Positions 1 through 12,481 of a stretch of DNA of 64,000 bases are shown here, piece after piece. Origin of the DNA: Rhytidiadelphus loreus (lineage: Eukaryota; Streptophyta; Bryopsida; Hypnales; Hylocomiaceae); contig OX344765.1 in NCBI GenBank assembly GCA_947034895.1, forward strand, positions 9,491,001 through 9,555,000. Reading direction: 5' to 3'. Below the pieces are notes generated by a model. It was not told where the DNA came from. It saw only the letters and a list, made by a program, of their open reading frames with translations, and made no database searches. Every line of letters starts with the position of its first letter. Position 1 is the stretch's first letter. The position numbers and the translations under genes were made by a program.

Positions 1-508
1 CCCCTATATACTTTTTGATTTTTAAATAAAACAAAATTTAAAAAATATGAATAGATTTTCCTACTTTGAAAGTTTATGTTTTAAATTATTGATATTTTTA
101 TTTGTTAATAATAATTAGTTACAAATTTTTGAAGTAAAAAGATACATTGTAGAACTGAAAAATAACTTTCACATCCCTATATTATATAAGAAAAAATTGT
201 CTAAAAAATGAACAAAAAATTCCTAAAAATAATTCATTATTGAACGCTCATTTTGAATTGAATATTGACTCAATGGTCATCTAAATGTGTCCTCTATAAT
301 TATTTGAGTTGAAAAACATGCCATTTTAGTTCATTTTCAACCTCTTTTAGAAATCATTTCATATTTTATTTGAGTTGGAAATTTCGGCAATAGAAACTTA
401 TAGTCATTGTTAAACAATGGTCAAAATTTTAGGTTGAAATTATAGTTTATTGGAAACCACTTGTTCGCAAGTAGTTTGTTATAGTAGAACTAAGTGCACC
501 CCCCAAGC
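1..508 (+). mobile_element. hAT-like MITE, copy A, cut by the window edge
   Basis: The stretch is closely similar to 12,900-13,417 and, in reverse orientation, to 46,204-46,700. It begins inside the element, so its left terminal repeat lies outside the window. Its right end, around AAGTGCACCCCCCAAG, matches the right end of the copy at 12,861-13,417. No coding capacity is seen. The hAT-like label comes from the 8-bp target duplications of the other two copies. Confidence 0.6.
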
Positions 509-1010
509 CTTGCGTCCAAATTTAGTGTCCTCAAATCTAGAAGGTCTTAGAAGTGAATTTTCAACTTATACATCTGTGCCCTTAAATCTGAACCTTAAGT
601 CCTTGCCCTTGCGTCCACACCTAATGTCCCCAAATCTAGAAGGTCTTCCAAATGAACTTTTAGCCCTTGTGTTTGTGCTTGTACCTTGAATTTACACCTT
701 TGCATCTATACTTAGTTTTCCGAAATCTAGAAAGTCGTACAAGTAAACTTCTAGCCCTTGAGTCTACACCCTTGAGTCAATCCCAAAATCCAAAAGGTTT
801 CACAAGTATCTTGAAATCTCATGGTTGATCAACCATCCCAAAATCTAGAAGATCTTAGAAGTGAATTTTTAGCCCTTATATATGTGTCTTTCATGTGAGC
901 CTAGTGTCCCCAAATCCAAAAAGTCTTGCAACTAAACTTGTAGCCCTTGTATCTATGCCCTTCAATTTGCGCCCCATTATCCCCAAATCTAGAAGGTTTC
1001 ACAAGTGTCT
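509..1010. repeat. Degenerate tandem repeat
   Basis: A phrase like CCCAAATCTAGAAGGTCTT followed by an AGTGAA/AACTT-TAGCCCTTG segment recurs about every 75-150 bases (near 530, 635, 720, 840, 905 and 985). The units are diverged and unequal in length. Short open frames here are by-products of the repetition. Confidence 0.5.
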
Positions 1011-2600
1011 AGAGATCTCATTGTTGGTTAGTTGTCTTACAATCGAAGTTAGATTTTTTCTTTTTGGCCAATTGGTGATTTTTTGATTAATTTGTAGCTT
1101 TTACCAATTGGGAGAGTAGTCTTGCGATTTATACGTAGTATTTACCAATTATATATGAGATTGAGAGGATTGAGATGTAAAAAAACCCATAACTAATTGG
1201 TAGTTGTAGTTTTTGTTGAATCTTAGGCTTTGTAGGCGTTATTTATCCACCCTTAGTAAATGATCGATCACAACCAGGCTCTTGTTCCTATTTCTACGGG
1301 TGTCTAGTACCAATTCATTGTGCCTTCCAAGCAATAGATCTTCCTATTCCCTAATTGGTTATGGTTGCTAAAAATACACTAATTAGCTATAAGGTTCCTA
1401 AAAACTAAATTAGGCCCTAACTATTGTAGTGATTTTGGAGAGAAGTAGATACCTTCCTATTTAAGCCTATAGAGGTGGTAGATCGTTCTATTCCATTTCC
1501 AAAAATTCCAAATGCTAGCCTATCCGACCCCCTTAGCAAAAGATATTGATGGATGAAGGTTGCTATTAGTAGTGCCTAAACTTCATCCATTGATTACTAC
1601 TAAACTAAATTCCAAAACTAATTTCTAATTGGACCTCTGACCTTTAGCTATTTGTTACTTGTTATTCCTACAAATTTGTTCCTCGTGGATGAAGTTAACT
1701 ACTTTTCATCCACTATGACCTCTAAACTTCATCCGTCCATATTTCGCTCAATTTGACTATGATTTCGGCATATTTTAGGTTTTTGGAAACCTCTAGACTT
1801 CTACTTTAAGGTTCCTCTTTCAATTTTGACATGACCCTAGGTCTATCCTCCCCTAGCTCTTGGCCCTACCTGATAATTGTCAAAGTTTGAAGGTATGGAG
1901 GATGTAGGATGGGTTAGGGTCTTACCTCGTGTTGAAGTTCACACAAGAGTTGACCGAGATCCCCTTCCGACCCAATGGTTGTAGTCATCCTCCTTACTTG
2001 TGGAAAGTTAGCCAATTCCCCTTTATAAATGTTGGCCAACAAGCCTCTAAGTTTAGAGGTTTCTCCTTCTTTTACTCCTTCCCTTTCTTCCTTTTTTCTA
2101 CACCCTATTGGTGTCCATCCCATTCATTGCTATACTAATGACCTTTATGCTAATTCTTACGCTAACTCTTATGTTGCAACGGCATTTACCAACCATTCTC
2201 ACATCACTAGTGGGCACGACCTTTTTAGCTCTTACGCTTGACTTATCCTACAAACCTCAATGGTCCTTGGGATTTCCTCCTAATCTCCCCTTCTACTTAG
2301 TGTCCTCCTTTCCCCTCCTTCTCCCCATTTTACTTGGTGCTTGTGGAGAAGTGTGAAGTCAAGTGAGGAGCACTTGTAGGCACTAGTTTCTACTTCTATC
2401 TACTTCTTGTGGTGATTCCTCTGGCTTGGCGAGAGTTGCAGGTCCTTTATTGTTGTATTGTGTCTCACCTCCAAGAGATGCTTTACCTCAATGTCTTTGA
2501 ATGTATTATGTTAGGAGGATTTTTTTCTCAATTTTTCCTTAGACCCATAGCACCCCAATGGCCCTATAATATACCTTTGATGCCTAGTTCCAACATGTCC
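1011..2600. other. Intergenic, no gene recognised
   Basis: AT-rich sequence with several overlapping short open frames between about 1,900 and 2,600 on both strands. None resembles a known domain or has convincing splice sites. I see nothing else I can support. Confidence 0.4.
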
Positions 2601-3010
2601 CTCTAAAACCCAAATCCTAGCAGACCCTCCCGAAATCCAAACTTCAACAGTTCTCCCAAAGCCCAACCCAGTACACCTTCCCAAAGCCTAGTTCAATAAA
2701 ATCCTCATGAAGCCCAGCCTCTGAGCTCAGATCCCGTTGTTTCCACTAAACCTCGATACTTGGCAATACCTCCGAAACTAGACCTCTAGCAGCCTTCCCT
2801 GAGCCTAAACCAAGTAGTACCTTGATACCCGGCAACCCCTTGAACCCAGACCCCAATAGGAACTTCGATGCTAGATTCTAGTATCCTGCAATCTCTTTTG
2901 AAGCCTAGCGCCCAACAGGAATCCTGATGCCTAGACCCAACAGTACCCCGGGCCCAATCCCAACAATACTTCCAAAACCCAGACCCCATAGTCCTTCTCG
3001 GGGCCTTTAG
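2600..3010. repeat. Degenerate C-rich minisatellite
   Basis: Repeated, diverged units of roughly 30-35 bases built on the theme CCCAAAGCCCAACCCAGTAC / CCAGACCCCAATAGGAAC. The base composition is clearly more C-rich than the flanks. The 92-codon minus-strand frame here is a by-product of the repetition. Confidence 0.5.
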
Positions 3011-5540
3011 CCAAACCTTCTGCCCTAAGAGGAAGGAAAGGAACAATGACAAGAAAACAATCAAACAAAAGAAATATAGGATCGCCTTGTACTTGATTCA
3101 TTTCCTAAGGTAATACTCTATTTTTTTGGACGCTAAACTTTGACTAGTTCCCAAGATGTTTTGGAAACTAAACTTTGATTCCGAGTAAAGGGGAGGTTCA
3201 AAGCTCCGTCATAGGTTTGGTTTTAATACCAAATCTAAGGCTTCTTTGAACTCATGGGTTCAAAGCTTCGCCGTTGGCGGCGGCTTTTAACACACAATCT
3301 AGGGCTCATAGGGTGTTGGGGGGGGGGTTGTGAGTGATTATTTACCCACCCATGGTAAACAACTTCACAATGGGTTCTTTGTATTTTAGATTTAATTGCT
3401 AAGGGCGTCTAAACATTTATCCAATGAACCTTCCAAGCAATGGACTCTTTCCTAATGTTTAAGTATTTTAAATACAACTTATGACCTACAATTACAACTT
3501 TCCAAATGCAACTACTTTGGGATTTTAGTTAAGGGATTGAGCCGCTGTGACCTTTTGTGCAAGTGAAGTGAGATCAAATCTAATTATCCCATCTTGTAGA
3601 AGATTATTTTCTCTTTCCAAAACTATAAGATTCATCCCATTCCAACCTTCCTAGCAAAAGTTATGGGCGGATGAAGTTTGACCGCTAATCTGTTAATCAA
3701 ACTTCATCCATGGTTTTAGGGTAGTTACCTAATTCAAAAGCATTTGAAATTTTGAAGTATTATTCTAGTGTTTTTGTTATCTCTTTATTACAAGTTTTTG
3801 TCCAAATTGAAGATTTTCTCTAAAATTTCATCCAAACTACTTCTAAACTTCATCTGTGGATATCGTATGGGTTCTAAGTCCAAATCCTAAGTGTGAGGTG
3901 TTTTTGGAAACCTCCTAATATGTAATATAAGGTATAATTCTAAAATTTGACCTAACTTTCCATCTATATAATCTAGCTAATAATTGAATTCGGTTCTATT
4001 GATTTTTGGGCTAGTCTTTGAAATTCAATAAAACAAGAGGGGTTGAAGAAAATACCTCGGGATTTGCTTCGTCAATGAGGTGGTCAAATACTCCTTCAAA
4101 CTTCCCATTGTTCGCCATCGTTTGGAATGAATTCTTAGTTTTGCTCACGGCTTGAAAATAGCCTTTTAATACAAATGTTGCAATTAAATCCTAACTACTA
4201 TCCCTCCTTTCTACTATTTGGAATTTTATATTATACTTTCCTAATGGTTGCCTTAGGGAGCTCTTGACTTCCTAACCACTACTTTTCCATTCTTTCCTTG
4301 CCTATTGACACCTCATGATCTTTCACATGGTCCACCTTTCGTTCTATTGGACCCCATATTTCTATGGTTCTAATTCCCTTCTAATTCTCTACTACTAATT
4401 CTCTATCTCTCCTATCTTTTCAATTTCCTAATTTGTGCTTCAACTACCACATGGACTCTTCATCTCTCTCACTTCTCCTTTGAGTATGGATCTCTATCTA
4501 ATTGAGTTTTTGAACTCCTCTTAGGCTCCTTCTTCTATTCTATGTTCCTATCAATTCTTGCTTCTTTCCTACTTTCCTACAATTCTATATATATTTTTTT
4601 TATCCTTGAAAGGTTTCCCTTCCCTTTTTTTCTACTTCCCATCCTACTCTAATTTCTAGTTTCAAGAGACAACTTATGTATCATTATTTTTGTTAAACAT
4701 TAGAATTTTTGCATCATCCAACCGGTCTGAATAACACAAGCACCTAGTTCACAGCACGAAGTTAGCAACTAGACCGGCAACTTGCAGGCAGTTCATGGCT
4801 AGCTACAACTTCAATTTTTGGCAGTTTTTGGTCAAGCAATGGTCCTTGCTTGCTGCTCGCTCTAAGTAGGATGCTACTTCTCAATTTTTGGTCTTCAGTG
4901 TTCTAACTAGTTTGAGATTAAATACCAAGAACTTGACAAGATGGGTATTAAATTGAAGCAACACTCTAAATTACTACTTGGAGTGGTTTTGCAAAATCTT
5001 GATACTAAAGTTTGGAGACTAAACTTGGTGTATGAGTGGAAATGCTAAATACCAACCAATATGTGAATTTTATGGAGACTTCCTAAAGGCCCGAAGTCAA
5101 AGCTTCGCTATGATTTTTTCTACACCCCAAAGTCTAAGTACCAAAGACTATAGCTTCACCGTGATTTTTCTAACACCCCAAATTCTAAGTACAAAAGACT
5201 ATAGCTTTACTGTCGTTTTGGAAGATGACTAAATTCTATGAAAGACATGGAAACCCACAAAGCCAAAGCTTCGTCGTGGTTTTTGACACATATACTAATT
5301 TAAACAACTTCCCAACCTCCCGAAGTCAAAGCTTCGCTGTCCCAAATGGGACAAGGGAAAATATGGACACAAAACGATAGTTAATACGAAACAAAGCTAA
5401 ATACAAGTTAGTACAAAGTTAGTGCAAGTGTGTTAGTAATCAAAACCTTAAGAAAATTAAGCACTAGAGGTCTTTCCTAAGCGGCATTGCTAGTCATAAG
5501 GAAAGAAAGCTCTCTAGGATTAGTACAAGGTTGATTCAAA
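3011..5540. other. Intergenic with short repeats
   Basis: No gene recognised. The motif CAAAGCTTCGCYGT recurs (near 3,270, 5,100, 5,265 and 5,325), and a roughly 57-base unit is tandemly repeated at about 5,105-5,215 around AAGTACCAAAGACTATAGCTT. Confidence 0.4.
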
Positions 5541-5544
5541 ACAC

Positions 5545-8500
5545 AAGGAAACTTCACAAAATACCAACTTCAACAAAAATAACAACTAAGCTTCAAATAC
5601 TTCAACGAAAACACAAGGAGAAGATAGCTAAGCTTGAAGGGACCCCAAGTCCTTCAAGAGAGTTCTAAAAACAACAACAAAGGAGCTTGAAATGCTCCCA
5701 AAACAAGAAAATTTGACAACATGGCCTAAATAGCCAAAATCCAACTAAATGGATCCAAAAGCATAAGTGTGCCAAAAAAATGGCTACAAGGGGTTGGAAT
5801 GAGAGGAAAATGAGTGCCCTTATATACTCTTCCAAGGGCACCCACCTTCTTTCATTTTACAAGGTAAACTTATCACTTAGGATTTTCATCCTAAATTCCC
5901 CAATTTTGACTATTACATTGATCCAAAACTCTAATTTTTGGAGATTAACTCCAAACTCTAAACCACAAACGGATTGCACCATTGGCTTCAGAAGGCCATT
6001 TTTAGTTCAAAAAAATCCTCTATCCCCTTTTCCCTACCTCAAAAACGCAAAGAACTTAGTGACAACTTAACACCAAAAATGAGGTAAAAACCCAACTTTT
6101 GGAGTTTGATTTTTTTAATGAAAAGTAACTAGCCTAGGCTCTTTAATAGGTGTAAGGGAGTAAGAAAAGACCCCGCTTTGACTTCATTCCGACTACGTAT
6201 GCTCCCGATACGCCAATCAACTCCACGGTTAAATTTGCCGATTTTGGAGGATCTTGTTTATTTTTTATACTTCCGACTATCAAAACACTATGAAACTTGT
6301 CAGAGCGCATTATTAACATAAAAAAAGCTACACTAGTTTTTAGTGAGATTTTACCGCACTTTGGGTAATTTTCATGAATTTCCCATCTTAGGTTTAAACG
6401 GTTGACCTCTCGGAAAAAGATCTTTAAATGATAAGAAAAAACCGAGACTTTTGTGGAATCCCTCGTGGAATCTCACAACACATGTGCAAATTTAGATTTA
6501 TTTTCTTGCACCTTTTCTAAGGAGAATCAAATCCCCATTAGAGGAGTTTTCGGACCCTTGGAGGGCCGTTTCAAGCAGCTGCGGGGGAATTGTCCCCCTG
6601 CAGTTTTCGGAGAACGGCTGTTCCCGATAAAAAAATTAAAAAAAAAAAAAGAAAAAGTTTTACTCTTGAAATGCAAAAAAAAATAGAAAAAAAAAATCAT
6701 TTTTTTTAAAATTTTTTTATTTTTATTTTTTTCCGACGTGGAAGTCGCCATTCCACGTCTGCAAGCTGCTGCGGCCCCCTGCAAACCAGTTTCCGCAGTC
6801 TGGGAACTCACAGCCCTCTAGGGGGCTGAAATCTCCTCTAATGCTATCTCTTTTAACTTCTGGTAAATAGGGAATCTTCCAAACGGAAGGGAATCTTGAC
6901 AAACCGATTGCGCCGCTGGACTCCTGACATGACTCCCACTTCAAATTACCGTACTTAGGTTGTAAATGCCCTTTTCTGGTTAGTCTTGAGTTTTCTTCAC
7001 CTGTATGTTAACAATTGGGGTTTCTACTATTTTGTCGGTGGAATGGGGAAACTAAAACCTTTCTTTGGGAAAACTATCTTAGGGTTCTCACATAGTCCCT
7101 TCAGACCTTTTTTAGCCAGTTTGTGTTCACATGCACAACAGGTTTAGACAATTGGGCGTTTCTACTAAACCACGCTACTATGTATAATTTGTGGGTTTCT
7201 ACCCTATTTACATGTGGGATTAGGTACTTTTATAGGAAAATACTTCAAAATAGGACCAAATGCTATATTGGTATGTGACATATCTATTTGGTTTTACACT
7301 CTTTTTAGGGTTTTTTGTATAATAAACTATACTCAAAACTACAAAAAATTCAAAAAAATAGATTATGAGTCCCAAGTGACGAATATGGGACTCACAGGGT
7401 TCAAAGCTCTGCCATGGGGGAGAGAATCATAAAGACCAAGTACACTTTGGAGGGTTAGGTTGAAGGTACGGTGGGGGATAACTTTAGGGTTAGTACAAAA
7501 CACCAAAGAAAAAGACCCCTTGGCACACCCAAGTTAGTCACATAAAGACACAAAAGACTCTTAACTAACGACTTAGTACCCCCCCACAAGGACGAGGTGG
7601 AAGGATCCAAAGACCTTTCCAAGCTTGGAATAGAACAACGATGGAGCAAAAAAATGCTCCAAAAACACCGTGAAGGTTTTTTGGCTTCAAATGCCAAAAG
7701 TATATTCCAAACTAACTTGAATCCATGGACTCCAAAACAAGAATGGTGGGTGGTTTGAGAGGAAGATTGGCCCCCTTTTATACTTCTCTAGGGCCTCCAT
7801 CTTCCCCGCTTTTAACCTAGGTAATCCTATCAATTTAGATTTTTATTCTAACTCTAAGATTTTCATCCTTATCTTCTAAGGTTTTACCGTCTTGAATCAC
7901 GCTAGTCCAACACTATAATTTTTGGAGTTCAACTCCAAATCACAAATGGATTGTGCCATTGGCTTCAGAAGGCCATTTTAATTTCCAAAGACCATTTTTA
8001 GTTTAGAAGACCCCCTACCCTTTCTTTCTCTTACGAAAAAATCATTGACAACTAATACTAATTAAAATAAGTAAAAGCGTAAAAATCTAACTTTCGGAGG
8101 TTACCTTTTCTAATAAGGGTGACTTGCTAGGCTTGTGGAAGGACTCTAGGAAGTAAGAAAAGACTCTTTGTTGACTTTGTTCTGACTTCCTAGCATGCTT
8201 TCGATCCTACAGTACCATCTGGTGGCCATAGATTCTTCTATTGGCCCGTCTTGAGAAAGTGACTCCTACATGTTAACAATTGGGGTTACTAATATTTCGT
8301 CAATGGGATGGGAAAACTGAAACATATCTTTGGAGATTTACATAAGGATCTCTCTATCTCTCCTGGGACCAATTTAGCCAAGCATGGTCACATACACTGG
8401 ATTTTAGTCTATTATGGGTAAGTTCTCTACAAGCCTTTTGATTCTCACTACTTCATGGTTCTAACCTATGTACAAGTGGATTTTGGGGGTATTCTAGGGA

Positions 8501-8695
8501 TAAGACTTTATTTATGACCAAAGGCTATACTAGCATGTGAAATGCCTATTTTGGTTTTATACTCTTTTTTGGGCTTTTTGTTTAATATTATAAATTAAAT
8601 TGCAATAATCTAAAACAAACAAACTATGAGTCCCAAGTGACAAATTGGGAGCTTATAAGCTCTTGGTATTTCAATTGGGAGTTCAATTAAGCTCA
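5545..8695 (+). repeat. Imperfect direct duplication of about 1.3 kb core
   Basis: Two diverged blocks follow each other in the same orientation. The first is 5,545-6,530 plus 6,860-7,440; the second is 7,450-8,695. Shared landmarks are CATTGGCTTCAGAAGGCCAT (5,981 and 7,957), TGTTAACAATTGGGGTT (7,006 and 8,269) and ATGAGTCCCAAGTGACRAAT (7,363 and 8,625). The first block is split by the MITE at 6,536-6,843. No protein domain was recognised. It could be fragments of a longer dispersed element or a local tandem duplication. Confidence 0.6.
6536..6843. mobile_element. CATTAG-family MITE, member 1
   Basis: The ends are CATTAGAGGAG and, inverted, CATTAGAGGAGATTTCAG. Inside is a GC-rich left part (GAGGGCCGTTTCA), an A/T-only core and a right part with GACGTGGAAGTCGCC and GGGAACTCAC. 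It shares this plan with six other copies in the window. No transposase frame. No clear target duplication was found. Confidence 0.75.
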
Positions 8696-9011
8696 ATAAA
8701 GTAGAGACTCTTTTCTTGTCACAATCCTCATTTTGAGGTGTGCCTGTATCACCTTGGTGAATAAAGAGGATGTTGGAGGTGACTCCTCAAGCCTTGCAAG
8801 AGATGAGGTGTAAGGAATTAGGAGTTCTGAGAAATTAGAGAGTTGTAGCGCTTTGATCAAGGCAAATTGGATGGCGTTCTGCATTTTTTTGAAAAGCTTG
8901 TAAGAAGACGTGTCCACAGGTCCAATGAATATAAAGATCCGAGTTGTGAGTCAAAAGTTATGGCCCTTCAAAATTGGCAATGTTTGGACCGCGTCCACTA
9001 CTAGAAAATTG

Positions 9012-9320
9012 TATCCAAGTCAACAAAAAATTAACAATTTTTTGCTGATTGGTATACTATATCAACGATTTTAGCAATTTTTTGTTGACTTGTTACAAAT
9101 TAACAAAATGGTCACTAAATTTTTGTTAATTCAGATAGTACAACGTCCAAATCAACAAAGAAGTTTAACACTCTTTTGTTTAATTTGACAAGCATTTTAT
9201 ACAAATGGGGTGGTAGAAGGTAGAACAAACCATATGGGATATGTGAACCACTCATAGTCTTAATTCACATATCTCATATGGTTTATTCTACCTTCTACCA
9301 CCCCATTTGTATAAAAAGGG
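9012..9320. repeat. Hairpin cluster, including a 53-bp near-perfect inverted repeat
   Basis: The strongest hairpin has arms 9,195-9,247 and 9,264-9,316 with a 16-base loop. By eye 51 of 53 positions pair, leaving one wobble and one mismatch. Just upstream is another perfect 17-bp inverted repeat (CAAGTCAACAAAAAATT at 9,013 and its complement near 9,077), and further AACAAA/TTTGTT short inverted repeats lie between 9,105 and 9,185. It could be a foldback or MITE remnant, or a small-RNA precursor. No coding. Confidence 0.75.
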
Positions 9321-9834
9321 TAGAATCTTGGAGAACTACTGTCCCAAGGGACTCGGACCTTTGAAGGGCCATAACTTCCTCAATACTTGTCTAAATTGAG
9401 GAAATGAATAACCCACAATAATCTACAAAAAGAGCAAATCACAAAAATGGTCTTTTATTTTGAATTTAGAGTCCAAAGCTAAAAGTTATTCCAATGGGAA
9501 GATTGAGAGTCTTTGGGGTTTGATTTCAGGGAGAAACTAGGTGGTCTTCTAAGTAGGAGAGTGTCTTGGATGTTCCAGGAGACTCTTGAAATGGGGGGTT
9601 GCCAAATCCCACGGAGAGTATTATGAAGACAAGTGGTCTCTCTACTCACTCCTAAATGGTGCCATGGTGAACTAAAGTGGCCATAGGTGGTGAGGTTGGT
9701 GTTGGAGCCTCACACCACTTTTGTATTACCATGGTCCATGGAATGCTTGTGTACTCCTTGATACTGGTTGGATGTGTCCCACTCTACACTAGGTCATGGT
9801 GTGAGTCCTATTTGGTGAGTCTTGATTGGTGAGA

Positions 9835-10345
9835 CAACCTTAGATCAAGGGCAACCAGAAGTCTAAAGGAAATAGAAACTCTTTGCCAAAATTGATGGAA
9901 ATTCTTGGTGAATGTAGATCAAGGGCGACCTTGGATTTAGAGCAACCATGAGTCGGGTAAAATGAGAGCCCTCCTACTGAGTGATTATTTTGGTAGGAAT
10001 TCTAGGCAACCTTAGGTCAGGGGTGACCATGGATCTAGAAGGAATGGGAATCCTTTGCCTTTGCCAAAGTCAATGGAAATCCTTAATGAATGTAGGGTAG
10101 AGGCGACCACGGGTTAGGTAAAATGGGAGTCCTCCTACCAAGTGACCATTTTGGTGGGAGCCCTAGGCGACCTTGGATTAGAGGTGACCACGGGTCTCAA
10201 AGGAATGGAAGCCTTTGCCGAAGTCAATGGGAATTCCTAGTGAATGTAGGTCAGAGGTAATATTGGGTCTTGGGCGACCACGGGTCACGTAAAATGGAAG
10301 CCCTTCTACCAAATGACCATCTTGGTAGAAGTCTCAAGTGACCTC
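9835..10345 (+). repeat. Minisatellite, about three units of 157-173 bp
   Basis: The marker CCRAARTYRATGG-AATGTAG recurs at about 9,888, 10,061 and 10,218, giving spacings of 173 and 157 bases. Each unit also carries GGCGACC...GGGT and GTAAAATGGRAGYCCT segments. The units are diverged and non-coding. Confidence 0.7.
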
Positions 10346-11770
10346 AAGTCGGTTGGAAGAGAACTTGGGTCGGTTGGAAAAGAACTCGTTCAAATCTAAA
10401 GCCCCAAATTCGAAGTTACTCATAGCCAAAGTTGCACCAAACCCGATGTCACCGAGACCCAAAGTTACCCTCTTTCAACCCACATGTGCCCTTTTTCTAT
10501 ACCATGCGGACGTCACATGGCATCCACGTGGACCTCGGTAAATGGGAGATAATTTAAAAAAATTCAAGGGTAAAGTTGACCTTATTAGACGGACAGGGAG
10601 GTCTATTAGATATCTTCGACGTCGAGTTTGTTGCGTTGTCACCATGTTTAGGAAGACAACCTTGTTCTTCATGAAGGATTTCGAAGTTATTTACAAATTG
10701 GTAGTGCCCCTACTCTAAATTTGGTAAGTCTTATCGAGGTTCTAGAAGTTATTGACACATATTGGTACTTTAGAGAATTTGGTATTAATGTTAGTCATGA
10801 GGTTCGGATTTGTAGGGTATCGATATCTCTATTCATTAGTAATATTAAATACTTTAGTAACAAAGATCTCTATATGACAAACTATTCCTTGAAAATGCCA
10901 ATGTCACCAAGTAAACTTGATTTATTTATGATATTTCTTCTTCATATATTGAGGCACTTATTCCTAATAAAGTGATAAGTTATTTTATCATGTTATATGT
11001 CTCATCATGTAATTTCATACAGTATCTACTATATTCAAAAATATGGATTAATTTTTTTTAGTCATATAATGCATTTCTATTGATCTAATTAGTTATCTAT
11101 ATCCTCATCAAAAAAATTTGTATTAGATCCAATGCCTCAATTTTAATTCCACATATTTTAATTGAATTGTCAATGATTTCAATTTAGAATCCAAGTACAT
11201 TAGTCTTCACACAAATGACTCAATCACAATCGTTAGCACCAAATTTTGAAGAAACAAAGCAACTGGAGCTAAGTAGCCATGCTAGTGATGTTGAAGAGGT
11301 CAATGAAAAGGATGAGGAGATAATGGACATAGAAGACGACATTCGATGGCAACAAAAAGTTGATTCCATCACTACAATCAACAACTTACAATTGAAGCCA
11401 ATTCTTTTGTCTCACGGTAACTGCATTCTTCTCTACCTTTTAATGCCAATGTCCATGGTTAGACTAACATTGACGTGAGATCTTACAAAGCTTGAATAAG
11501 AATTTATATACAGATACCACGATGAAGCATTTGTATTTTATATCTCTACAACCAAGGAGTAGCAACATCTAAAATCATGATAGTGGAAGAAAGGGCTTCC
11601 CTAAATCCATTGTAGGAAGCATAAGTGATCAAATAGGAGTTTTTTTACAAATTCTTATTTCACTTCTTCCTTGCTCCAAAAATCAACAAAAATTACCAAC
11701 TAAGTCCAATGACCAAAAATGAATGAAAAGTTGATAGAAACATTTCCTCTAAAACCTTTCGATAAAGTGT
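10346..11770. other. Intergenic, no gene recognised
   Basis: A few 60-90 codon frames occur (10,721-10,975 and 11,215-11,478 on plus). The second would encode an acidic, Glu/Asp-rich stretch after its start, but there is no domain, no splice support and no second copy, so I do not call either as a gene. Confidence 0.3.
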
Positions 11771-11771
11771 A

Positions 11772-12074
11772 CATTATTTTGGATTTGGGGGGGGCTAGAG
11801 GGCCGTTTCAGGATTGTTCTTAGCTCCGTTCCCCCGGGTCCCATCAAACGCGGATGTCAGATTCTTTTTTTTCAAAAAAAATATAAAATAAAATAAAAAT
11901 AAAATTTCTTAAAATAAAAAACAAAGTTAAATTATTACTATTATTATTTTATTTTTGGAAAAAACGACGTGGCAGTCGCTCGGCCAGGTCAGTAGAGCTC
12001 GCGAACGGCCAGTTTTGGGGGGGTCCCCACTTGGGAACTCACGGCCCTTTCTAGTAGGGAAATCACATCTAATG
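11772..12074. mobile_element. CATTAG-family MITE, member 2
   Basis: The right end reads, inverted, CATTAGATGTGATTTCCC. The left end CATTATTTTGGATTTGGG is weaker. It shares the family's GAGGGCCGTTTCAGG, the AT-only core (AAAATAAAATAAAAAT) and GACGTGGCAGTCGC and GGGAACTCACGGCC segments. Non-coding. It lies just outside the left limit of the duplicated TNL segment. Confidence 0.7.
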
Positions 12075-12129
12075 AGTTAATTAGAATCCATCTAGAAAAA
12101 TATGCCTATCTCAGTGTTTTTAGTAGTGA

Positions 12130-12480
12130 AGGTGGTGAATAACAAAAAAAAAATTTGGAGTTTCATACATTGCTTATATTATTTTATAAATATTATTTTA
12201 AGGATTGAATACAAAGTGCTTGTGGACTATAATCCGTTTATAAATGAAGAGCATGAATCAAATTCATTGTTCAATAGTGAATGGAAAAGAAAAATTATCC
12301 AAGAATCAAATGGATCAAAAAGTGGAGACTACCCTTGAACAATATACCATTGATAAAGTGATGGGTCATGGGCCTCCAAAGTTAATTCTAATCAGTATAT
12401 GAAGGATATCACTTTTGGTCCTTCTAGAATGCCACAATTGGTTGGCTTCTTTTTTTAATTGACTATTGAGCCATACCTAA
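12130..12480 (+). pseudogene. Unidentified coding-like fragment, copy 1
   Basis: The plus-strand frame includes residues like ESNSLFNSEWKRKIIQ. It is matched at 49,390-49,635 by a frame with the same NSEWKR core and a longer tail. In this copy the frame breaks after about 78 codons while DNA similarity continues into stops. I do not recognise the protein. Conservation between the two duplicated segments may reflect shared ancestry rather than selection. It lies just beyond the 3' LRR debris of the TNL, on the opposite strand. Confidence 0.35.
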
Positions 12481-12481
12481 T

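Noticed and set aside
6527..6811. 94-codon minus-strand frame
   Set aside because: It lies within a MITE and consists largely of poly-Phe/Lys from A/T runs.
5545..8695. A pair of long terminal repeats of one retrotransposon
   Set aside because: The two blocks are adjacent with no internal gag-pol, lack TG...CA ends that I can define, and are much diverged from each other.
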